Origin: Euryodendron excelsum | Taxonomy: Eukaryota > Streptophyta > Magnoliopsida > Ericales > Pentaphylacaceae | DNA: 64,000 nt | Assembly: GCA_033060915.1 (NCBI GenBank) | Contig: CM065387.1 | Span: 36,656,001 to 36,720,000 of the forward strand | Reading direction: 5' to 3' | Part shown: in pieces, positions 45,317 to 55,355 of the stretch | Numbering within the stretch: position 1 is the first letter of the stretch | Layout of the letters: each line of letters starts with the position of its first letter | Notes under the pieces: generated by a model | Database searches by the model: none | What the model was told of the DNA's origin: nothing | The model's input: the letters and a program-made list of their open reading frames with translations, nothing else | Position numbers and translations under genes: made by a program

Positions 45317-46896
45317 ACTTAAAGGGTTAGGCCATTGATATGTCTCTTCGCCCTTCATTCATCCAGAATCTTCTGTTACTTTGTCCAATTTTGTCCACTC
45401 TTCAAATTTTTCAAAGCAAACCTTATTTTTCAAAATGATTCTCAAATAAGTGTCATCACTTGCATTCATTGCTTACATTCATACTCTTGCATTAAACATC
45501 CATTTTACCTTGCATCGAGTTTTTTTTTAAGTTACTAACTCTTTGCATTTATATTTTTTAGGTGAATCTTTGTTCACATTTTTGTTTCATATCTTATTTA
45601 TTGCCATGTATGAGAATGAATGTACAGGATGTGATGTGTATTATTGGGTCTTTTCCTCCATTTTCAAAAATTCCACACACACTTGGCGTGCTCACTTGCA
45701 TTTGTATCTTACATATATTACCTGGTTACTACCCTTCTAGATAGAAGGGGGAACAATATATTGACTGTGAGCAGATGCTGTGTCAGTTTCTTAGCCTACG
45801 GTCTCTTGATAGTTCCCCCGCTCGAACCACCAACCAAAGATGGAGTTCACCCTTTCAGGGGTGGACACTGGAGGTTTGAAGGTTCGGGGACCGAGCTTTT
45901 TAGGAAGCATTAGTAAACCCCCAACCTCATGCTCATGTAGCACCCCATGCATAGCCGAACCTTTGCCGGATTTAGGACACACGAGTCAATTTCAAAATCA
46001 AGGAGGAAAGGGCGACCGCTTTATTTTTCCCTCATAAATTTTGTCTAATCCCTGCTATTATGCTATCTAATTTTTGCTGCTTTCATGTACATGCATCATA
46101 ACTGCTCATGCATCGGAACTCACTTTAAGATAAGAGTTCTCAAAGTAACTCAAGTCATTTGTATCTTTATGCATCCAATTAACCCATAGAGTAAGGCTCA
46201 AAGACCTTCTTGTCTAAATTCAAGCCAATCCAAAACCCCTAAGGGTATCACGAGGCCTTAAGGATTCATGGCATGCATCAAAGTCATCTCATAAAGAGGG
46301 GCCCTAATCCCTCATCGCTTATGGAGATAGGGTTGCCAAGAAGATGAGGGAGCAATTCAAATCAAGGGATCCTACCAACAAGGCGAATTCGGAGGCTCAA
46401 GAGTAGTTTAGAATTCTATGGTGTAAATGTAGAATAGGTGGAAGTCCCAAGGAAAATGTTCCCCCTCCCCGTTTCTATGTATTTTTGAGAAATTTTATGT
46501 ACCAAAAAGAATTCATCCTAATAAAATTATTCTTATTGTCAAATGAATGTATGAATGAATGGATAAACAAGGGCAGGTATAGTATTTGCATGCAGGGGCT
46601 ATCCCCTATCTTCAGCATGAGCCAAAGCATCATGTTTAGTTCCCCTCAAGAGGCAGGGGCATCCTTAGGCTATGCATCGCATTAAACCTTTCCAAATCAA
46701 GAACCTAACATGTAATCCTTTTTGTTTGTTTTTCTTTATTTTCTTTTTCTCCCCCCATCTCATCAAAAGACTAGCCATAGCTTTGGTGAGACTACTTGCA
46801 TTGTAGGTCATCATTGCTCCAAAAAAAGGAAGAAGAGGAACACGAGTGACCCCCATCCTCCGAACGCCAGTCCGCACCCGACAAAGAACAGCACAA
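45317..46896 (+). other. N4 untranslated leader
   Basis: Several short open frames (for example near 45540-45740) are not conserved in the N1 and N2 leaders, so I do not call genes. Shared leader blocks include GGTCTCTTGATAGTTCCCCC near 45800 and the region 46240-46440. Confidence 0.55.
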
Positions 46897-49030
46897 ATGT
46901 CGAGCGAAGGCAATATTCCCAATCAACAAAACCATTCAGTGACACGCGAAGAAGTGAATGAAATGAAGGCAAAAATAGACGAAATATTCAAGCTCATACA
47001 ACTAATGGCTTTCAAAGGGCCTGTCATTAACCCATCAACATCCACATCCTATCCCAAGGAAACTAAAGCAATCCCACCAAGGGTCGTCCTACGAACAGAT
47101 GGTACAACAAAGAGCAAGGAGATTTCTAAAGCGGTACACCTTAAGGAAGGAGAAGAGGATAACCCTGAAACCTTCTTGCTAACTGCCACCTCAAAGAAGG
47201 AAGGCATGGACCCTCTCAATCTCAAGATACAAGGCTTAGAGGAGTCCCTGCACAACCTACAAAGTTATGACAGCTTCGGTGGGATGTCTTATGACGAACT
47301 TTGCTTCTTCCCTGACCACCCAAGGCCACCCAAATTCAAAATGCCCGACTTCCAGAAGTATGACGGGAGTGGGGACCCTGTTGCACACTTAAGGTTATAC
47401 GCTGGGGCACTAAGTGGACATAGGAATGACCTACCAAACTTCTGATGCAATTGTTTTAACATAGCCTAACTGGGCTTGCTTTACAATGGTTCGCTTGCCT
47501 AGACTTGAGGAAAATAACAACCAAGAATGAATTAGTCACAGCCTTCCGATCTCAATATCAGCATAACAGTGACCTGATCGTGGACAGATGTGCCTTGATG
47601 ATGATGACTCGAGGTGAAAAAGAAAGCTTCAAAAGCTATGCTTTGAGATGGAGGGAGGCGGCTGCGCAAGTTAACCCCCTTACTGCTAGAGAAAGAATAT
47701 ATGCAGCTGTTTGTGAACACCTTCCAAGGACTGTACTATGAACGCCTGTGCTTGAGTATTGGAAAGAGCTTTTTCGAGCTGATAATGCAAGGGGAAATGA
47801 TCGAGAGTGGATTAAAAACTGGCAAAATCACTGACCCCTATGTGAAGATAAGTGAGGGATTTGCGAATGCGGTCAATAAGGTGGCAACCACTCAGGGCAC
47901 TGGCAAGAAAAAGGGAGAAGTATCTGTTATCCTACGTACGTAGCAGCAGCCATATTACCCCCAATACTAAGCTCGACCTTCACCGCCTGCCCCCATTATC
48001 AACATCCCCATTGCTACTACCCAAGCACCCTCAACTGGACTTGTTGCAGCTCAACCATACTTCAACCCCAACAAAAACAACAACTGACGAAACCGAGAGT
48101 TCACACGTTTGGCATGCACCCAGACAGAGGCCTATCATGAGCTCTTTAAGGCCAAGCATATAAACCTTATTCCCCCATAGCCATTGCCAAGCTCGTTGCC
48201 GTCAACTTTTAACCCTGCCCTTACCTGCGAGTACCATTCCGGGGGACAGGGGCATGACACGGAATCGTGTTTCTCTTTGAAGCATAAGATACAAGACCTC
48301 ATTGACAACAAGGTCATCAACACCCAAGAAATAAAGCCGGCCCCCACGCCCAATGTCACGACAAATCTCTTACCAGACCATGCTGTCAACATCATCACCG
48401 AGGATGAGGCGAATCCCGATGGCATCATAACCACAGAGTACTTCGAGGGTGAGTTAAACACTGAAAGCGATTGGGAGGAAGAACTGCCACCTTGCCCTAT
48501 CTATCTTTATAACACAAGTGGAGAGCAAGACCCTTTCGATTGGCCCGTGGATGAACCCATTGCAAACATTCCCAATGATGATGCACCTGTAGATGGCTAG
48601 GGAGAAGAATTCCTATATCCTAGACATGCTGAAGCCGAGGCTCGCCTGAAAGAGGAGCCACCCACCATTCGAATTCAATGAAGGCGATCTGGATGGCCTG
48701 TTTGCAGAGATTAACAAGAAGGAGGCTGAAAAAGAAGAAGCCAAGGAAAAGTTGTCGCAAGCCTCCAAAGAAGGCCTGGTTATAAAATCCCAAGAAGCCA
48801 AGCAAGAGTAGACTGCCCAACTAAAGGGAAGCCAGCAAGAGTCCTAAGAAGGGACGCACAACCCCACTGACCCCTTTAAAGAAAAAGAAGGAAAAGGAGG
48901 AAGCCCTGGTCACACTATGGCTGTCGATCTCTGCCACCTCATAGTTGACGCATCAATTCGCCCAGCGCAACCAAGGGAAGAAGCAGGCAAATGGAGCATG
49001 GAGGAGGCAGGCATGGTTCCAAAGCCTACC
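46897..49030 (+). pseudogene. gag-like polyprotein pseudogene of N4 (fullest copy)
   Basis: Likely start MSSEGNIPNQQNHSVTREE at 46897, then a KIDEIFKLIQLM coil-like segment, a Lys/Glu-rich linker, and FKMPDFQKYDGSGDPVAHLR (about 47330), the entry to the capsid-like domain. After a frameshift at about 47440 the Retrotrans_gag core continues (ALQWF, FRSQYQHNSD, GEKESFKSYALRWREAAAQV; to 47741). Another shift leads to FFELIMQGEMIESGLKTGKI. The knuckle CEYHSGGQGHDTESC with HKIQDLIDNKVI (48184-48600) and a Glu/Asp-rich tail follow. After more damage the tail ends EAGMVPKPT and a stop. At least three frame changes make it non-functional. No protease follows. Confidence 0.88.
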
Positions 49031-51037
49031 TGAGGAAGTGATTACCAAAGGGATGTTCTTCTACCAAACTTTGTCTTTACTTTCCTGTTAATCTTTGTTT
49101 CGTTAACTCTACTCTCATCTTTTGCTAATCAAGAGCTCATCATGTAAACATAACTTTTGAAATGAAAGAAGTTGAAATTTGCATTTATCATCTTTGGTAC
49201 TTACTCTTTCTCAAAATTTTCCTTTCTTGTTGTTATGCCCTAACTTGAAAGGAGGGATGGTACATGCATCCTTGCCTGTGGGGACCATTTTTAATCCAAA
49301 AGAAAGATAGCAAAAGGAAGGAAAGAGAGTGGGTCACAAAAAGGGTGGCTTCCAAAGGACACCATGGCAAAGCAGTTGGCAGTTAGACCCTCGAAAGGAA
49401 GAGAAGCCCTCATTTCAAAGTCCCTGGAATAGCAAAAGTAATTCCCTTGGTCAGCCCACTTGAGCCTCAAGTGATTTTCATTCAAACACCTTAATCAGGA
49501 ACCATCCCCCACACTGGGGCAAGAGCGAGTAACAAAACAATTAAGCTAACCCCTATCTGTTTCAAAGGATGACGCCAAAAGCTCTAAAGCTGAACTTCAT
49601 AGACTAAGCAATCTTGTCTGGAAGGAAGAGGGGTCATCTATTCTGCTACCATACAATTAAAAGAATCCTCTTTGAAAAACCCCTTTTGAGCCAAATTATA
49701 TTCCTTCGAAAAAACCCATACTAGTGATCACCCCCTACAATGGGCGAAAGCAAGTTCGGAGGAAAAAGTGACAAAAAGGGAGCGTGAAGAGAAAGGAAGC
49801 CCCCTCCTGCATTGAAAGGGACAAGAAACAAGGAAAACCACCCTCCCTCCCCCCCCCCAAAAAAAAAAAAAAAAACAAAACAAAACAAAAAAAAAAAAGA
49901 CAAGAGAAGGGAGGAAACGACGGTTGTCAATAGATTGTACAAGCAATAATACTGGGGCAAAACCTAAAAGAAAATGACAAGCCTCATATGGGCGCGAGTT
50001 CGTACCAAAGGGAAAGAAAGGAAAAGGGGAGGATAAGCCCACAAAGATCTGGAAAGGTGATCACTGGTAAACCCAAAATCATATAACATTTTGAGCCCTC
50101 GATACCATTCCCTTAAAAAAAAGAAAAATAAAGAAAAATGAAACGTAACCTGGCCATATTACAACCCACAGAAAGTCCCCTTAGATCAGGGAAGATTGCT
50201 TAGCCTAAACAAGTTCAAAAGGAAATGGCGATATCCAAAAAAGAAAAGGGAACAAAGTTGCAAAAGTCTACTTAAGGTGGTTTTGGTTACTATCGCCAAA
50301 AAAAAAAAAAAAAAAAGTTTGAGCCTAAATACCCCTCCATTCATCATCCGTTACCTAGCCTACATTACGGTCCAAAGTAAATTCTTCTCGGATTGAGGAT
50401 GGAAACTGCTCGCTCCTTTACTAAAGGCTACTTCGACTGTTACCTGGAGAGTCTGCCAGATCAAACATAAGGCTCCCGAGAGAAAATCAATTAAGTGACA
50501 GTTTCTCAGATAAGAGAGAGGGGAGTCGAATCCAAAAACGAAAACCCTAGGAATGGGGAAACTACTATCTCGTCGTGGCAAGAAAAGAGCATAACAAAAA
50601 ACGGAGATTCTTGAAGAAAGAGCAAAATGCCGAAGCGATAGTTTCTAATAAATGCCCAATCTACCTATGGGCTGGTTTACATAAAACTATATATATGTAT
50701 GCTTTGCCTGAATGTGTGCAACAAATATACTCACCATTTTCACACTTACTTAAGGTTTGCATATATCTACCATTTCTTAGGCCTATCATGATTTCTGTAC
50801 TCCTATGTTCACATTCATATCCATCATATATCCACATACATGCATGCAAAACAAGATTAGAAAAAAGAAATAATCATCATCGCATGTAAAAGAACAAAAG
50901 ATAATAGAAATAATGTACATGAAATCATCAGACAATCATCATCCATAATGGCCAACACACGGCTACAAAAACAGAAACAATAACCATCTATCTAACTAAA
51001 AACTCTAACTATGCCCGCTGGAAAAGCAAGGCACCTC
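49031..51037. other. N4 interval between gag and PMD, no gene seen
   Basis: Holds the conserved ACCATCCCCCACACTGGGG block at 49500, a C8-9/A-rich homopolymer stretch (49850-49900) and an A20 run (50299-50318). The open frames over the homopolymers are low-complexity. Sequence resemblance to N3 26880-28300 supports a common ancestral interval that never held pol, or lost it before the copies split. Confidence 0.6.
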
Positions 51038-52979
51038 AAGGAGCAGGGTTATCGTCCAAACCAAAATCATCCAAGTCCAGCACATACGGAGAGGGCTAGC
51101 TGGAGGAAAATCTCGCGTCAAAAGGACCCTGACCAAAGAAAAAGGCAAAAAGGGAAGAAGAGCTAGCGTAAAAACACAGGGGATGCATAAGGAACATGAA
51201 AATAATGAACCATAAATAACATACCCAACGGGCCTCCATCAAAGATATGCAGGCAGTCAGGGCCTCCACCTCAGCACGATACTGATCTCGTGCTTGGCAA
51301 GCTGCTAGGTACTCCTCTTCAGATACAAAGCCCTAAGCTCGACGCCAAAGTTCCACCGCCTCATGGCTGGCCACCTGCCCTCCGACCACGAGATCCAGCT
51401 GGGTGAAAGTGCCAATAGATCTCACCTGAAAGTGAGCCTCATAATCCACATCCGGCGGAAGCAGGAACCACTCACTAGGAACCTTGACTATATAAGGGCT
51501 CTTTACCCCGGCCCGATAAAGTCCAAACATATACTGGGGAGGATCCATGGTCGTGCGAAAGGCAGTATAAAGCTACCGCTAGTGACGCTCCTCGAGATAC
51601 GTCTCCCATGACACGGGCCCTGAAAGGTGATCCGTGACCTGAATAGAAGGATGACATCCCTCATGTCGGCATACTGAGTGGACCGGTGGTAGGGTGCCCA
51701 TGTCACATCCCGAGGCCTCAGCAACTTGAAGTTAGCCCCAAGGGCTACAAAATCTGTGAGCAAGGACCACTAGACTACCTGTTGCCTGGCCCATCTCGTG
51801 GCCAGCGAGAAGGCATCGCCCGCTAACACCTTCGGTCGGCGAACAGGCAAATACTCATAGCTCCACCATACTAGAAACGACCAAAAGCTCGTCAAGCTCC
51901 CCCAAGCCCTGGATGTCCTCACTCTCATCCCTCGTAAGAAGCAGGCAAAGGTGAAAGCACCCTAATCAACATAGTCTAATGGCTCCAGATCTGCTACCAG
52001 GCTCACCAGAGATAAAGGGACCGTCGACCTATTATTGTTGCAAAAGTAACTAAAGATGACGTACAGCACCAACCGGTGCCTTATAATAATTTGGTCATCT
52101 GGTGAAGGCTCAAAAGCAAAGGCTATCTAGGCTGAGCATAAAAGCGAAGTTGGGAAACTCGAGCACCCGAGCACTGGCAACCCCATGAGAAGACGGGCTT
52201 CCTCCAGAGACACGTCTCGTAAAGAGATTAGAACCCCTCCGAAAGATAGGCCGGTAATCATAGTCCAGTCGACAGGGGTAGGTCCTAACTCGAAACCCAC
52301 CAAGTGTATAGTCCTTGTCTCCCCGAACCACCAATCTAACAACCCTGTAGCAATCACGTGATCGAGTCTATCCGTCTGCAGGGTCATAAAAGCACTGAAA
52401 CCAATCCGATGCAAAAAGTCCTGATAAGATGGAGCTGATGCCTGTATAGCTCTCAAGGCCGAGATACTGGCCCCTCTAAAGGAACTGTGGGTAGATGATG
52501 GCATCCAACCGTAGTGCGAATACAGGCTCGGGTGGAACGCCAAATCACGTAGCGGGGGAATATCAGGAATGGCTAGTTGGTCGTTGGTATATGAAGTATC
52601 TTTTCGCCTATCCCGAATGGAGGCCACACCGTATCCTGTTCGGGGGTCCACGGACGAGTCAGCCTCATCCTTAAATCTCTCATCAGGAGCCGCCGAAGGC
52701 TGCCTCATCACGGAGCTCCCACTAGAAGCTGTCTTGCTCGAAGATCTCTGTGACCCACTGCGGCTGCCCAGAGGAGAACTGACTCTACCACTACTCCGCA
52801 CAGAAACGCCCTTACTACCTCCTCACGCTGGGCCATCCTGACCACTGCTTCCAAGCTAAACCACCCCTGCTGCTACCCCTAGCTGAGGTACCCCGATTGT
52901 TGCCGCCCTCCTCGAGCTCTATCTGTGGCGCCTTCCCGTGGCGCCTCCTGTCCAGACCGTCGTTGTCAGCCTCCGACAT
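51038..52979 (-). pseudogene. plant mobile domain (PMD) protein pseudogene, antisense to N4
   Basis: Starts MSEADNDGLDRRRHGKAPQ at 52979, and the ATG frame stops near residue 60. A 225-codon frame (52127-52801) then continues with a Ser/Arg-rich segment and PDIPPLRDLAFHPSLYS. The PMD core follows: FSAFMTLQTDRLDHVIATGL, WWFGETRTIHLVGFELGPTP and WTMITGLSFGG. After further shifts come FLVWWSYEYLP (about 51860), DVTWAPYH (about 51690), QYMFGLYRAGV...EWFLLPPDVDYEAHF (51333-51548) and an acidic end with LDLDDFGLDDNPAP at about 51040. Collinear with the N1 copy. It would act in the nucleus if it behaves like host PMD proteins; that is inference. Confidence 0.88.
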
Positions 52980-54714
52980 CTTGAAAGAATGACAACATTC
53001 AAAAGAATCAATCAGTCACTATATGTGCAAAGCATGAAGATAAATGCATCAATGTATATACAAAAAAAAAAGAGAAAAAAAAGAAGAAAAAAAGAAGAAA
53101 AAAAAGAAAAAGAAAAAGAAAGAAAAAAAGAGAGGAAAGAAAAAGTGGAAGGGCAAGGGCCCCACCCATCATCGTTTGGAGATTTTCTAACAATTTTCAA
53201 GCTTTTTCTTCAAAAAGTTTGGTTTTGAAATTTCAAAGCCGGTTTTCTCGGGCTTTCTCCTTCAAAAGCCCTGGTTCGACATTTTTAAAGGTTTTCAGAG
53301 CTTTTTCCTCAAAAACTCTCATTTCAAAATTTCAGACCGGTTTCTCAGGCCTTCCTCGTTAAAAGCCCCGTTTCAAGATTTTCTAACGATTTTCTGGGCT
53401 TTTTTCTCAAAAAGTCTCATTTTAAAATTTCAAAATCGGGTTTTTCGGGTTTTCCCCTTCAAAAGCCTTGTTTCAAGATTTTCTAAGGGTTTTCAAGCTT
53501 TTTCCTCAAAAAGTTTGGTTTCAAAAATCAAAATCGGTTTCTCGGGTTTTCCCCTTTAAAAATCCCGTTTCACGATTTTCTAACGGCTTTTTGGGCTTTT
53601 TTCTCAAAAAGTCTCATTTCAAAATTTCAAACCGATTTTTTGGGTTTTCTCCTTCAAAAACCCTGGTTCAAAAATTTTCTAATGGTTTTCAAGCTTTTTC
53701 TTCAAAACGTTTGGTTTCGAAATTTCAAAACTAGTTTTTTCGGGCTTTCTCCTTCAAAAAACCCTGGTTCAAAAATCTTCTAAGGGTTTTTAAGCTTTTT
53801 CCTCAAAAATTTTGGTTACAAAAGTCCAGACAGGTTTCTTGGGTTTTCTCCTTCAAAAACCCTAGTTCAGGAATTTTCTAATAGCTTTCGTAACTTTTTT
53901 CCAAAAAAGTCTAATGTGAAAGTTTCAAATCGGCCCCTGGGTTTTCCCCTTTAAAAATCCCACTCCCAAAATTTTTTCTAAAATTACGGTTTCTCCAGGC
54001 TTTCTCCCTCAAAAGCCCCTTTCTCAAAAGGATTTGCTTTACTGAAAGGTTTTAAAGCTTCGCATTAAAATTTTTGAAAATTTCGGCAGAGTTTTGCTTT
54101 AAAAGGTTGCTGCCCCGAAATTCCACAAGTCACAAATACAGCCCGGAACAATCTCAGACCTTCCACCACATCAATCAAAGCCATCTCGCCCCCACGGTAC
54201 GTGTCCTGTCCTCAAACACAATTTTTAGGTTCCAAAATTTTTCGGTCTCAATTTTATTTTCATAAATTTTTTCAAAAAATCCCCGGAACGTTCTGGAGTG
54301 TCAACATAATTTTCTAAAAACGTTCTATGAGTTTTCAACCTTCAACAGGATCTGTTTTCTAATTTTCCTCAAATTTTCTTATTTTTCATAATTTCCATAA
54401 GTCCAAAAATTCAAAATTTTTTAGAAAATTACAAAATTTTATACGTTTGTTCTACACATTTTTCTAAGTCTCTCGGTGCAAAAATCACACCCAAATGGTC
54501 AATGCCCAAGCCTGTAGAGGCAATTTTTCAAGTCCCACAGGAAACCTACTTTCATAAACATGAAAAATCATTCAAAACACATTCAAATCTCCACCTAATC
54601 ACAAAAGCAATGCGATCATTGTGTTCTAAACATCCTAAAACATAGGGTTACGTAGATCATTTGCAAGAAACAGAGATGTATACATCAAAATCAAAGAAAC
54701 TATCGAAAACTAAC
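52980..54714 (-). other. leader intron of the N4 PMD gene
   Basis: Minus-strand donor CAAAG|GTTAGT (GT at 54714-54713), acceptor TTTCAAG|ATG with AG at 52981-52980, length 1,735 bp. A long pyrimidine-rich tract (53065-53146, TTTTTC-type on this strand) lies near the 3' end. The body is a degenerate series of units around 130 bp with CTTTTGAAGGAGAAA-like words. N1 has a matching but shorter intron. Confidence 0.6.
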
Positions 54715-54913
54715 CTTTGAAATTCTCCGGCGAAAACCAAGCTTTCCGGTGAGAATCCGGCGACAATGAAGATCCTCGGCACGTGCCCAACGCCTCCTAA
54801 CACTCCTCCAACGATTCCCGAGCAAAATACTTCGAAATCTTTAAGAGAGAATGGCGGAATCGAACTGGAACTCAAAAACGCAACACTAAAAATGTGAATC
54901 TGCTCTATTTATA
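54715..54913 (-). promoter_or_regulatory. TATA box and untranslated first exon of the N4 antisense PMD gene
   Basis: TATAAATA at 54906-54913 on the minus strand is followed by a short exon (to 54715) ending in the donor above. The exon contains GTCGCCGG and CCGGAGAATTT words conserved in the N1 exon. An upstream frame beginning MSSSSIPPFSLKDFEVF is open through the exon but would not join the PMD frame, so it may be an upstream ORF. Confidence 0.6.
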
Positions 54914-54919
54914 TGCCAC

Positions 54920-55020
54920 GGGTTGGCGTATGTAGCAGACGCACTAACACAAAACTCAAACTTGCGCATATATTACATGCGCAAGGCTTAAAACATCAAA
55001 CGCGCGTATAACACATGCGC
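54920..55020 (-). promoter_or_regulatory. three CATG palindromes upstream of the antisense PMD TATA box
   Basis: GGCGTATGTAGCAGACGCA (54925-54943), TGCGCATATATTACATGCGC (54963-54982) and CGCGCGTATAACACATGCGC (55001-55020). They are the same type as the pair in front of the type B LTR TATA box (57094-57150), but on the opposite strand of the element. Confidence 0.65.
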
Positions 55021-55340
55021 CCGACGGATCAACTTCCTGCCAAAACTAGTTTCAAACTTCCTGAGGTCTGAATTTTTTTCCAGGGTTTTCAAAACTCGAA
55101 TATCAGGCTTCCAACATTCACTCGCAAGAATTGAATGTTCTAAACCAAACCATGTCAAATCGACAACTCGATCCCCAACCGGAATGCAGAGCTTTCTGAA
55201 TTCCAAAGCTTTCTAAACCGGCGATTCACAAGAGGTCCAAAAGCATTCTAAATTCACCGGCACATGATCCCTTCGATCGCCTCGCGACTAGAAAGGGATT
55301 CTTACTTTGTTATTTTTCTGCCTTCGGCAAGCAAAGCCAT

Positions 55341-55355
55341 AAAAAGAGGGGCAAC
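55341..55355 (+). promoter_or_regulatory. polypurine tract of N4
   Basis: AAAAAGAGGGGCAAC directly before TGTAAGCACCCC at 55356. Confidence 0.88.

Larger units (their letters stand above)
45296..55355 (+). mobile_element. internal region of element N4 (gag, antisense PMD, no pol)
   Basis: Order on the plus strand: PBS, a 1.6-kb leader, gag-like pseudogene 46897-49030, a 2-kb interval, PMD gene on the minus strand with intron and promoter (51038-54913), PPT 55341-55355, then the 3' LTR. This is the same plan as N1, with a longer gag and a better preserved PMD. No pol domain lies anywhere in the 10 kb. Confidence 0.88.

Noticed and set aside
45540..45913. Overlapping 60-89-codon frames in the N4 leader
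   Set aside because: Not conserved in the matching leaders of N1 and N2, and different frames overlap each other; no start or domain support.
49721..50042. Hydrophobic frames with Phe runs that mimic membrane proteins
   Set aside because: They are translations of C8-9/A-rich homopolymers in a non-coding interval.
53008..53228. Lys-rich and Phe/Ser-rich small proteins on the two strands
   Set aside because: Low-complexity A/G tract inside the proposed PMD intron; it is the pyrimidine-rich region upstream of the acceptor.
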